Part shown: positions 37,946 to 44,994 of the stretch, piece by piece
How positions within the stretch are numbered: position 1 is the first letter of the stretch
Layout of the letters: the number at the start of each line of letters is the position of its first letter
Assembly (NCBI RefSeq): GCF_012274265.1
Contig: NZ_JAANYY010000002.1
Span: forward strand, 62,001-126,000
Direction: 5' to 3'
DNA from: Sphingopyxis microcysteis
GTDB taxonomy: Bacteria; Pseudomonadota; Alphaproteobacteria; Sphingomonadales; Sphingomonadaceae
DNA: 64,000 nucleotides
The notes under the pieces: generated by a model
Told to the model about the DNA's origin: nothing
Databases searched by the model: none
What the model saw: the letters and a program-made list of their open reading frames with translations, nothing else
Made by a program: the position numbers and the translations under genes

Positions 37946-38083
37946 GATCCTCCCTGTGGCGAAGCCATGGGGAGGGGGACCGTTCGCGAAGCGAATGGTG
38001 GAGGGGCGGCGACGGTGGCGCCAAAGCCCCTCCGTCAGCGCTTCGCGCTGCCACCTCCCCATGGCTTCGCCACAGGGAGGATC
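37946..38083. repeat. Composite nested palindrome, family D, at the Nudix gene end
   Basis: GATCCTCCCTGTGGCGAAGC at 37946 is matched in reverse at 38064-38083, and between them inner stems (GACCGTTCGCGAAGCGAATGG, and the GGAGGGG/CCTCC segments) give further hairpins. The core gaagccatggggagg and its complement ccatggcttcgcc repeat within the block. The structure parallels that at 56534-56731. Confidence 0.75.
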
Positions 38084-38107
38084 GATGCTTGCGCTCGAAA
38101 CCGGCCG

Positions 38108-38650
38108 TCACCCGAGCAACCCGCCCGCCAGCAGCATCGCCACCCGCACGTCGATTCCGCATCCCTCGGCGCGTTTCGCCGCGATGAATTGCTCGATCCC
38201 GTCCAGCGGCACGCGGTGAACGACAATATCCTCGCCCGCGACCCCGCCGCCATCGCCAACCTTGTCCAGACCCGTCGCCACCAGCAACGTAAAGCTTTCG
38301 CTGACCATTCCCGGCGAGCTGTAGAATTCGCCCACCGTCCGCCAATGCGCGGCGCGATAGCCGGTTTCCTCTTCCAGCTCGCGCGCTGCCGCGACCTCGG
38401 CTGCCTCACCTGCGCGGTCGTCGCCGACCAGCCCCGCAGGCAGTTCGAGGCAATTGACCTTCAGCGGCACGCGATATTGCTCGACCAATATGACATGGCG
38501 CCCGTCCGCCGCGTCGTCGATCGCCAGGATCACCGCGGCATGGATGCCGCGCGAACGTGAGACATATTCCCATGTCCCCTGCTGGCGCACCGTGATGAAC
38601 TTACCCTCCCAGCGGGTTACGACGGGGGTGTCGGGGGTAGGGCGGGTCAC
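38108..38650 (-). CDS. Nudix hydrolase (ADP-ribose pyrophosphatase-like)
   Basis: The product has 180 residues with a Nudix box near residues 73-99: GLVGDDRAGEAAEVAAAREL followed by EEETGY, matching the GX5EX7REUXEEXGU pattern with the usual longer spacing of ADP-ribose type enzymes. ELPAGLV before it and FYSSPGMVSESFTLLVATGL after it also fit that group. Expected reaction: hydrolysis of ADP-ribose or another nucleoside diphosphate. It probably shares a transcript with the TPM-domain gene starting 12 bases upstream. Confidence 0.88.
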   Translation of the reverse strand: MTRPTPDTPVVTRWEGKFITVRQQGTWEYVSRSRGIHAAVILAIDDAADGRHVILVEQYRVPLKVNCLELPAGLVGDDRAGEAAEVAAARELEEETGYRAAHWRTVGEFYSSPGMVSESFTLLVATGLDKVGDGGGVAGEDIVVHRVPLDGIEQFIAAKRAEGCGIDVRVAMLLAGGLLG

Positions 38651-38661
38651 CGGCGAGATAC

Positions 38662-39348
38662 CTAAATCTCGATCAAGCGATCGGGCAGCTCGTTCGGATT
38701 CTCGCTACCGCGCGGGAAATGTTCTGCCAGCACCGCGCCCATCTGCGTCACCGCGGCCGCCATCCCGGCGCCCGGCTGTCCGGCGCGAACCTGCTCGATC
38801 AGCGCCGCCATGGCATCGCCCCACACGTCGGGCGACACTTTCGCCGCGATCGCCTCGTCGGCGACGATGTCGGCGCGATGCTCGTTGAGGCTGAGGTAAA
38901 GCAGCACCCCGGTGCGGCCAAGGGTCTTGGCCTCGGTTCCCACCTTGAACAGGTCGACCGCGCGCGCCCGCACCCGCGCAGCCTTGATCGCACGCGGGGT
39001 GAGCGCCAGCCGCAGCGGTCGCCACAGCAGAATCAACCACATACCGATCCACTTGACGACGCCGATTGCAATCACTGTCCCAAGCCATTGATTGGCGGTC
39101 AGCTCATATCCCCAGCCGCCGGTCAGCCGGTCGTACAGGCCGCGATAAAATTCGGGGAGCAGCGCGATGAGCGACATTGCGATGAAGGCGACGACACTGG
39201 CCCACACCAGCGCGACATCGTCATAATCGTTCGACTGCGCCGCGACGACGGTGACGATCTCCCCGCTCGTGTGCGCCTCCGCCGCGGCGACCGCGACGGT
39301 CACGACATCATGGTCAGCGGCGCTGACATGGCTGACTTTTGTTGGCAT
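38662..39348 (-). CDS. TPM-domain (TLP18.3/Psb32-like) membrane protein
   Basis: The product has 228 residues. Two hydrophobic spans are visible (VWASVVAFIAMSLIALLPEF, LGTVIAIGVVKWIGMWLILL) and the TPM domain is split around them, with EAHTSGEIVTVVAA near the start and the signature GVLLYLSLNEHRADIVADEA in the second half. The domain has a phosphatase-like fold, but the role in bacteria is unproven. It lies in an operon with a second TPM gene and lemA, a frequent trio thought to act in membrane protein quality or envelope stress. Confidence 0.85.
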   Translation of the reverse strand: MPTKVSHVSAADHDVVTVAVAAAEAHTSGEIVTVVAAQSNDYDDVALVWASVVAFIAMSLIALLPEFYRGLYDRLTGGWGYELTANQWLGTVIAIGVVKWIGMWLILLWRPLRLALTPRAIKAARVRARAVDLFKVGTEAKTLGRTGVLLYLSLNEHRADIVADEAIAAKVSPDVWGDAMAALIEQVRAGQPGAGMAAAVTQMGAVLAEHFPRGSENPNELPDRLIEI

Positions 39349-39360
39349 CGCTCGAACCCC

Positions 39361-40308
39361 TTACCAGCCGCCCGAGGCGCCGCCGCCCCCGAACGAGCCG
39401 CCGCCGCCGGAAAAGCCGCCAAAGCCGCCGCCCCCGCCGCCGCTCCAGCCGCCCCATGAAGAGCCGCCACCGCCGCCCCAGCCGCCCCAATCATCGTCGT
39501 CACCGCCCCAGATGATGATCGGCGCGTCCCACGGCCGCCCCTTGCGCCGTTTCTTGCCGCGCCGCCCGAGCCGCGCCAGCATCGGCAGGACGAAGAAGAT
39601 CAGAATGATGAATCCGACGAAAAAGAGCCCGGCCATGTTGCCGTCATCGGCGCGGTCGCGTTCGTTCGCTGCGGCGGCCTGCGCGCGCGCCGCGGCTTCC
39701 TCGGGCGGCAGCTGGATCTGCTGGGCGATCGCATTCACCCCCGATTGAATGCCACCGGGCATGTCGCCCGCTTTGAATTTCGGCGTCACGACGTCGCGGA
39801 TGATCCGGCCCGAGAGCGCGTCGGTCAGCACCGGTTCAAGGCCGAGCCCCACCGCGATGTGCATCCGCCGCTCGTTGGGCGCGATCAGAAAGACGACGCC
39901 GTCGTCCTTTTCGGCGTCGCCGATCCCCCACTCGCGGCCCAGCCGATAGCCATAATCGGCAACATCGCGGCCTTCGAGATCGTTTACCGTCGCAACCACC
40001 AGCTGGTGACCGGTGGTTTTTTCGAGCTCCAGCAACTGCGCGTTGAGCGCCGCTTCTTCGCCCGCCGGGATGATATCGGCCTGATCGACGACGGGATTGC
40101 CCGCGAGCTTCGGGAAAGTTTGCGCGGCGGCGGGCATCGCGAGCGCTGCGGCGATGGCCACCACCCACACCGCCAAGGCAGCAGGTCTATTCTTGCGCCG
40201 CAAAACTCCGTTCGTGCCGAGCCCGTCGAAGCACCGTTCTTCCTCTTTCTGTGGTCGAAAGAAAGAACGGCCCTTCGACAAGCTCAGGGCGAACGGAAAA
40301 GAGATCAT
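39361..40308 (-). CDS. Secreted TPM-domain protein with Gly-rich C-terminus
   Basis: The frame from ATG 40308 gives 315 residues. The real signal peptide seems to lie at residues 42-62 (LAVWVVAIAAALAMPAAA). The first 35 residues (FPFALSLSKGRSFFRP ... DGLGTNG) are the translation of the palindromic repeat at 40207-40297. If TTG 40203 is used instead, the protein starts at its signal peptide. Features of the TPM domain follow: VVDQADIIPAGEEAALNAQ, HQLVVATVNDLEGRDVADYG and DGVVFLIAPNERRMHIAVG. A membrane span (AGLFFVGFIILIFFVLPML) and a Gly/Trp-rich tail complete it. Partner of lemA. Confidence 0.82.
   Translation of the reverse strand: MISFPFALSLSKGRSFFRPQKEEERCFDGLGTNGVLRRKNRPAALAVWVVAIAAALAMPAAAQTFPKLAGNPVVDQADIIPAGEEAALNAQLLELEKTTGHQLVVATVNDLEGRDVADYGYRLGREWGIGDAEKDDGVVFLIAPNERRMHIAVGLGLEPVLTDALSGRIIRDVVTPKFKAGDMPGGIQSGVNAIAQQIQLPPEEAAARAQAAAANERDRADDGNMAGLFFVGFIILIFFVLPMLARLGRRGKKRRKGRPWDAPIIIWGGDDDDWGGWGGGGGSSWGGWSGGGGGGFGGFSGGGGSFGGGGASGGW
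40207..40297. repeat. Paired palindrome, family C variant, at the start of the secreted TPM gene
   Basis: Arms 40207-40249 (TCCGTTCGTGCCGAGCCCGT) and 40261-40297 (TTCGACAAGCTCAGGGCGAA) are inverted copies, with AAGAACGG/CCGTTCTT as the inner part. It lies between the lemA gene and the mature part of the TPM gene, and it is open in the TPM reading frame. Confidence 0.8.
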
Positions 40309-40318
40309 CTTGGTCGCC

Positions 40319-40915
40319 TTAGCTGCCGAAATCGACCTTCGTCGCCTGATTGGCGTTCGGCGTAATCGCCTTGTACGGGGTCATCGGCTTGGCGCCATGG
40401 ACGATCTTGGCGCCGATGATGTCGGGGAAGGTGCGGATCGTCGTGTTATAATCCTGCACCGCGCCATTATAGTCCTGCACCGACACGTTGATGCGGTTTT
40501 CGGTACCTTCGAGCTGGGTCATCAGGTCGGCAAAACGCTGCTGGCTCGCGAGCGTCGGATAGGATTCGACCGTCGCGAGCAGGCGGCTGAGCGTGCTGGT
40601 AACCTGGCCCTGCGCCTGCTGGAACGCCTGAACCTTCGCGGGGTCGTCAAGATCGTCGGTGCTGAGCTTGACCTGCGTCGCTGACGCGCGCGCCTGAATG
40701 ACGCCTTCCAGCGTCGATTGTTCGATCTGCGCGGCGCCCTTGGCGGTTTCGACAAGGTTGGGGATCAGGTCGGCGCGGCGCTGGTACGCGGCCTCGACAT
40801 TCGCCCATTTCGCCTTGGCGGCTTCTTCCTTGGTGGGGACGCTGTTGATGCCGCACGCGGACAGCGACACGGCTGCGACGGGGATAATCATCCAGCGGGC
40901 AGAACGGAAAGTCAT
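40319..40915 (-). CDS. LemA-family lipoprotein
   Basis: The product has 198 residues with an N-terminal lipobox (SLSACG near residue 18-22), so it should be lipidated, and then a helical LemA domain (KWANVEAAYQRRADLIPNLV, GVIQARASATQVK, FADLMTQLEGTENRINVSVQ, YNTTIRTFPDII). LemA proteins are usually encoded next to TPM-domain proteins, as here. Role unclear; a link to envelope homeostasis is suspected. ATG 40915 starts MTFRSARWMII. Confidence 0.92.
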   Translation of the reverse strand: MTFRSARWMIIPVAAVSLSACGINSVPTKEEAAKAKWANVEAAYQRRADLIPNLVETAKGAAQIEQSTLEGVIQARASATQVKLSTDDLDDPAKVQAFQQAQGQVTSTLSRLLATVESYPTLASQQRFADLMTQLEGTENRINVSVQDYNGAVQDYNTTIRTFPDIIGAKIVHGAKPMTPYKAITPNANQATKVDFGS

Positions 40916-41061
40916 GGGTCAAACACTCCCTCCGCGCGGCACGGCGCCGCGCCAACTGCCTTAATATAGTAAGACGCCCCGCCGCCCGCAATCATTGACG
41001 GCGATATTCGTGTCATGCACTCTGCGCATTCAAGGCGTAGCGGCCAGCAAGGGGTGAACAC

Positions 41062-41472
41062 ATGATCAAGGATTTCAAGGCATTCCTCAATCAGGGCAAT
41101 GTGATGGGGCTGGCCGTCGGCGTCATCATCGGCGCGGCATTCGGGACGATCGTCAAATCGCTGACCGATGACGTGCTGATGCCCTTTATCAGCTTTATCA
41201 CCGGCGGCGGGGTCGATTTCACCAACAAATATCTGGTCCTGTCGGGCGGCGAAAAAGTGACCGCGGACATGACGCTTGCCGCCGCGAAGGCGACCGGCGC
41301 CAATGTCATGGCGTTGGGCAGCTTCGTCACTGCGATCATCAATTTCATCCTGCTGGCGTTCGTCGTCTTCCTGCTGGTGCGGCAGGCGAGCAAGTTCATC
41401 GCGATGCCCGAGGCCGGGCCGACGCAGGTCGACCTGCTCACCGAAATCCGCGACGAATTGCGGAAGAAATAG
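41062..41472 (+). CDS. mscL: Large-conductance mechanosensitive channel
   Basis: MscL opens under membrane tension to release solutes during osmotic downshock. The 136-residue protein shows the classical N-terminal segment IKDFKAFLNQGNVMGLAVGV and the first span (IIGAAFGTIVKSLTDDVLMP), the periplasmic loop and the second span (FILLAFVVFLLVRQASKF). The C-terminal coiled helix (VDLLTEIRDELRKK) is present. ATG 41062 has AAGGGGTGA upstream. lemA is divergent; a family C repeat follows. Confidence 0.96.
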   Translation: MIKDFKAFLNQGNVMGLAVGVIIGAAFGTIVKSLTDDVLMPFISFITGGGVDFTNKYLVLSGGEKVTADMTLAAAKATGANVMALGSFVTAIINFILLAFVVFLLVRQASKFIAMPEAGPTQVDLLTEIRDELRKK

Positions 41473-41479
41473 CCCAAAT

Positions 41480-41559
41480 CCGTTCGTGTCGAGCGAAGTC
41501 GAGACACCCCGCGCGGGTGTTCGGCCTCACGGCATCTCGACTTCGCTCGATGCGAACGG
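41480..41559. repeat. Paired palindrome, family C, after mscL
   Basis: Arms 41480-41510 and 41531-41559 are inverted family C units with minor mismatches (gacacccc against gcatctcg). It starts 8 bases past the mscL stop and lies before ssrA, possibly ending the mscL transcript. Confidence 0.85.
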
Positions 41560-41629
41560 TCAAGGAAGTGTTGCGTACCCTTTCATTCGGTGCGCACCCA
41601 CCCTATATAGTCCCTGTCGGTTTCGGCCG

Positions 41630-41975
41630 ACTATGAGGATAAATGGTGTCGTGGAATAGACACAGCGGACCCGGGGGCAGTACCCGGCGGCTCCACCACA
41701 AACCCGTGGTTGCGACAGCGGCGCGGGCTTCTGACGGGGCCGAACCAGGATCGACGTGTGTTCAAAGACGATATTTTCTTCCGGGCTGAGTAACCCGTTC
41801 AAGGCTCAAAACCAATAGGTGCTAACGATAACGAAGCACTCGCTCTGGCTGCCTAACCGATAAGCCTCACGGCCTAAGGTTAGACAAATAGAACGCGGTT
41901 CGGACCGAACCGGGCAACAGAATCGGATACCAGCGGCTGGGGACGAGCCGGGCAACAGAATCGTCCCACCTTATT
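41630..41975 (+). ncRNA. ssrA: Two-piece (circularly permuted) tmRNA
   Basis: The tmRNA rescues stalled ribosomes by trans-translation. Here the gene is permuted as known in alphaproteobacteria. The acceptor piece comes first and ends in CGGCTCC-ACCA at 41688-41698. An intervening segment (41699-41735) would be removed, and the coding piece starts GGGGCCGAACCAGGATCGAC at 41736. GGGGCCG pairs with CGGCTCC to form the acceptor stem. The tag frame at 41821-41856 encodes ANDNEALALAA and stops with TAA. Downstream stem-loops are the pseudoknot region. Exact ends are approximate. Overlapping reading frames here are not genes. Confidence 0.93.
41821..41856 (+). other. tmRNA proteolysis tag reading frame (ANDNEALALAA)
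   Basis: Codons GCT AAC GAT AAC GAA GCA followed by CTC GCT CTG GCT GCC TAA give the tag ANDNEALALAA, ending in the LAA degron recognised by ClpXP-type proteases. It is the standard alphaproteobacterial tag minus the first alanine, which is supplied by the charged tmRNA itself. Confidence 0.95.
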
Positions 41976-42042
41976 CCTAAATGTCCCATCCCCTTCGTCA
42001 TTCCCGCCAAGCCGCGAACCCGGTTGCGGCTTGCAAATCGAT

Positions 42043-42125
42043 CGTCATTGCGAGGAGCGAAGCGACGCGGCAATCCAGAGTAGGCGTAAACCGCCCTGGA
42101 TTGCTTCGCTTCGCTCGCAATGACG
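42043..42125. repeat. Paired palindrome, family E (cattgcgaggagcgaagcga type)
   Basis: Arm 42043-42078 (CGTCATTGCGAGGAGCGAAG) returns in reverse at 42096-42125 (CTTCGCTCGCAATGACG). It lies between ssrA and the MerR gene end, 15 bases from the merR stop. This is the only full copy of the family in the window; the motif is widespread in proteobacterial genomes as a repetitive sequence. Confidence 0.8.
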
Positions 42126-42139
42126 AGAAATAGAGGCGT

Positions 42140-42550
42140 TCAGTGCGCACTCTTGCAGTGGCGATGATCGCCCAGCGCTTCGATCACCCGGCAATCCGCC
42201 GCGACACCGCCGCGGCAGCGCCCGACGATGCGCGTCAGCTCGTCGCGGAGCCGCGTCAGCTGCGCGATCTTGTCCTCGACCTGCTCCAGATGACGGCTCG
42301 CGATGCGGTCGGCCTCGCTGCAATCGCGTCCGGGATCGTCCGACAAGTCGAGCAGCGAGCGGATTTCATCGATGGTAAAACCAAGGTCGCGCGAGTGGCG
42401 CACAAAGGTCAGCCGCGCACGGTGGGGTTCGCAATAGCTACGGTAATTGGCCGCGGTGCGATGCGGCGCGGGGAGCAGGCCGATGCGCTCATAATAGCGG
42501 ATGGTTTCGATATTCGTCCCGGTTGCCCGCGACAGCTCGCCGATTTTCAT
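42140..42550 (-). CDS. MerR-family heavy-metal-responsive regulator
   Basis: The product has 136 residues of the CadR/PbrR/ZntR group. The N-terminal HTH is MKIGELSRATGTNIETIRYY and ERIGLLPAPHRTAANYRSY; a dimerisation helix follows; the metal-binding part has Cys in DCSEADRIA near residue 77 and in IVGRCRGGVAADCRVIEALG near residues 112-119. A final Cys/His-rich tail (GDHRHCKSAH) adds possible ligands. Such regulators sense Cd, Pb or Zn and activate an export gene. Here the divergent CDF transporter is the target, with a matching operator between them. Confidence 0.9.
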   Translation of the reverse strand: MKIGELSRATGTNIETIRYYERIGLLPAPHRTAANYRSYCEPHRARLTFVRHSRDLGFTIDEIRSLLDLSDDPGRDCSEADRIASRHLEQVEDKIAQLTRLRDELTRIVGRCRGGVAADCRVIEALGDHRHCKSAH

Positions 42551-42553
42551 GGC

Positions 42554-42584
42554 TTGACCCCGTAGTTGCTACAGGGTGCATATA
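42554..42584 (+). promoter_or_regulatory. MerR-type operator-promoter for the CDF transporter
   Basis: A -35 box TTGACC (42554-42559) and a -10 box CATATA (42579-42584) are separated by 19 bases, the overlong spacing typical of MerR-controlled promoters. Within the spacer lies the near-perfect palindrome ACCCCGTAG-TTG-CTACAGGGT (42557-42577). This is the expected operator for the MerR gene transcribed divergently. Confidence 0.85.
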
Positions 42585-42618
42585 GGGTGCCGACTCGAAG
42601 ATCAAAGGAGGCCATCGC

Positions 42619-43257
42619 TTGTCCGATCATTGCTGTGCCGGTGCCAGCGGCAAGACCGCGCTCAACGACCCGCGCTGGCGGCGCATCCTGTGGGCCGCGC
42701 TGCTGATCAACGCCGCGATGTTCGGGGTCGAGATTGTCGCCGGGGTCGCGGCGGATTCGCGCGCGCTGCAGGCCGACGCGCTCGATTTCCTGGGCGACGC
42801 GGCGAATTACGCGATCAGCCTGGGGGTGGCCGGCATGGCGCTTGCGTGGCGGGCGCGCGCGGCCCAGGTCAAGGCGGTGACGATGCTCGCCTTTGGCCTG
42901 TGGGTGCTGGGTTCGGCGGTATGGGGGTTCATCGACGGGTCGGCGCCGCACGCCGAAACCATGGGGCTGATCGGCGCGCTGGCGCTGGCCGCCAATGTCG
43001 CGGTTGCGCTGATGCTCTATCGCTATCGCACCGGCGACGCGAACATGCGATCGGTGTGGATCTGCTCGCGCAACGACGCGATCGGCAATGTCGCGGTGAT
43101 GGGCGCTGCGCTGGGCGTGTTCGGCACCGGGCAAAGCTGGCCCGATCTGGCGGTGGCGGCGATCATGGCGACGCTCGCCATCTGGGGCAGCATTGAAGTC
43201 TTTCGTCAGGCGCGCGGGGAACTTGCCGCGGTTCCGGCGGGTTCATCTGGTGGCTGA
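42619..43257 (+). CDS. Small cation diffusion facilitator-type metal transporter
   Basis: The product has 212 residues and about six membrane spans. The N-terminus MSDHCCAGASG has a Cys pair for possible metal capture. Span 2 carries the metal-site pattern of CDF proteins (ALQADALDFLGDAANY), and span 5 has NDAIGNVAVM. It lacks the usual cytosolic C-terminal domain, so it is a short form. TTG 42619 is the start with AAAGGAG directly upstream. Expected function is heavy-metal export under control of the MerR regulator. Confidence 0.82.
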   Translation: MSDHCCAGASGKTALNDPRWRRILWAALLINAAMFGVEIVAGVAADSRALQADALDFLGDAANYAISLGVAGMALAWRARAAQVKAVTMLAFGLWVLGSAVWGFIDGSAPHAETMGLIGALALAANVAVALMLYRYRTGDANMRSVWICSRNDAIGNVAVMGAALGVFGTGQSWPDLAVAAIMATLAIWGSIEVFRQARGELAAVPAGSSGG

Positions 43258-43402
43258 CCGATCGGTATGTTAATCTGATTCCCGAATCCGAAAGCTTCTG
43301 CGCCGACGCGGCAAATCATAAGAATCGCGCGGCATCGACTGCCTGACCTTCCCGTGGGCGACCCCGCCCATCGGTAACCAGAAACAGAATCGGGGACGCG
43401 CG

Positions 43403-44044
43403 ATGCGAACGCCTGGCGATATAGACTTTTCACGGCGCGGTGTACTCGCCGGGGGCGCTTCGGTAGCGGCGGTGACCGCCCTGCCGACGCGGGCCGCGGC
43501 GGCGCCTGGAGAGACGGCGGCCGCGGCGCCGCCGACCGCTGCGGTCGCTTTCAAGGTGAACGGCACGGCGCATAAGCTCGAGCTCGATACGCGCACGTCG
43601 CTGCTCGACGCGCTGCGCGAGCATCTGCACCTGACCGGCACCAAAAAGGGCTGCGATCATGGCCAGTGCGGCGCGTGCACCGTCCTTGTCGACGGGCGGC
43701 GGATCAATAGCTGCCTGACACTGGCGGTGATGCATGATGGTGAGAATATCACCACGATCGAGGGGCTGGGGACGCCGGACAAGATGCATCCGATGCAGGA
43801 CGCTTTTGTCGAACGCGACGGCTATCAATGCGGTTATTGTACGCCGGGGCAGATTTGTTCGGCGGTCGCGGTGCTCGAAGAGATCAAGGCGGGCATTCCG
43901 AGCCACGTCACGGCCGACCTGACCGCGACACCGAAAGTCACCGCAAGCGAGCTGCGCGAGCGGATGAGCGGCAATATCTGCCGCTGCGGCGCCTATTCGA
44001 ACATCATCGACGCGATCACCGATGTGGCGGGAGGGAAGGCATGA
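43403..44044 (+). CDS. paoA: Aldehyde oxidoreductase iron-sulfur subunit (PaoA-like, Tat-exported)
   Basis: This is the small subunit of a xanthine-oxidase-family enzyme and carries two [2Fe-2S] clusters. The N-terminus [20 protein letters not shown] is a twin-arginine signal, so the complex should be periplasmic. The plant-type cluster motif is [20 protein letters not shown] followed by C; the C-terminal cluster has [10 protein letters not shown] and CRCGAY. Length 213 fits PaoA. The flavin and molybdenum subunits follow directly (ATGA overlap, then 3 bases). The PaoD-type maturation gene is not nearby. Confidence 0.92.
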   Translation: MRTPGDIDFSRRGVLAGGASVAAVTALPTRAAAAPGETAAAAPPTAAVAFKVNGTAHKLELDTRTSLLDALREHLHLTGTKKGCDHGQCGACTVLVDGRRINSCLTLAVMHDGENITTIEGLGTPDKMHPMQDAFVERDGYQCGYCTPGQICSAVAVLEEIKAGIPSHVTADLTATPKVTASELRERMSGNICRCGAYSNIIDAITDVAGGKA

Positions 44045-44991
44045 AAAGCTTCACCTACGAACGCGTCGAAACGCCCGCCGCGGCGACCGCTGCCTTTGCG
44101 AAAGTGAAAGGCGCACGCTTCATCGCGGGCGGCACCAATCTGCTCGACCTGATGAAGCTGGAGATCGAAACACCGGCGCATCTGATCGATGTCAGTCGGC
44201 TGGCGCTCGACAAGATCGAACCCACGACGGATGGCGGACTGCGCATCGGGGCGATGGTCCGCAACACCGATCTGGCGTCGGACCCCCGCGTGCGGCGCGA
44301 CTATGGCCTGTTGTCGCGCGCGCTGGTCGCGGGCGCGTCGGGCCAGCTTCGCAACAAGGCGACGACGGCCGGCAACCTGCTCCAGCGCACGCGCTGCCCC
44401 TATTTTTACGACACCAACATGCCGTGCAACAAACGCAAGCCGGGCAGCGGATGCGCGGCGATCGGCGGGTTCAGCCGACTGCACGCGATCGTCGGTGCGA
44501 GCGATGCGTGCATTGCGACGCACCCCAGCGATATGGCGGTCGCGATGCGCGCGCTCGACGCACGCGTCGAAACCGTCGATGCGGCGGGCAAGGAACGGAG
44601 CGTTGCCGTGGCCGATTTCTACCGCGCGCCCGGTACCACCCCGCATCTCGACACCGTGCTGGTGCCGGGCGAGCTGATCACCGCGGTGACGCTGCCCAAG
44701 CCCGTCGGCGGCACGCATATCTATCAAAAGGTTCGCGACCGCGCCTCTTATGCCTTTGCGCTGATTTCGGTCGCGGCGATCGTGCAGAAGGACGGGTCGG
44801 GGCGGGTCGCGCTCGGCGGGGTCGGCCACAAGCCCTGGCGGGTGGAGGCGGCCGACGCCGAACTGCCACGCGGGGCGAAGGCGGTCACCGCCACGCTGCT
44901 CGCCGATGCCAAGCCGAGCCATGAAAATGCCTACAAGCTGCCGCTGGTCGAGCGCACGCTCGCCGGGGTGCTGGCGCAAGCAAGGGGCTGA
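44041..44991 (+). CDS. paoB: Aldehyde oxidoreductase FAD subunit (PaoB-like)
   Basis: The product has 316 residues with the CO dehydrogenase flavoprotein fold: [20 protein letters not shown] and [20 protein letters not shown] bind FAD. An extra cysteine set ([20 protein letters not shown], then GC) matches the [4Fe-4S] site specific to PaoB and related subunits. No signal is present; it is carried across with PaoA by the Tat system, as known for PaoABC. ATG 44041 overlaps the paoA stop. Works with paoA and paoC as an aldehyde oxidase. Confidence 0.92.
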   Translation: MKSFTYERVETPAAATAAFAKVKGARFIAGGTNLLDLMKLEIETPAHLIDVSRLALDKIEPTTDGGLRIGAMVRNTDLASDPRVRRDYGLLSRALVAGASGQLRNKATTAGNLLQRTRCPYFYDTNMPCNKRKPGSGCAAIGGFSRLHAIVGASDACIATHPSDMAVAMRALDARVETVDAAGKERSVAVADFYRAPGTTPHLDTVLVPGELITAVTLPKPVGGTHIYQKVRDRASYAFALISVAAIVQKDGSGRVALGGVGHKPWRVEAADAELPRGAKAVTATLLADAKPSHENAYKLPLVERTLAGVLAQARG

Positions 44992-44994
44992 GCC

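Noticed and set aside
41560-42073. Minus-strand frames across 41560-42073
   Set aside because: The region is ssrA; acceptor stem and tag frame explain it.
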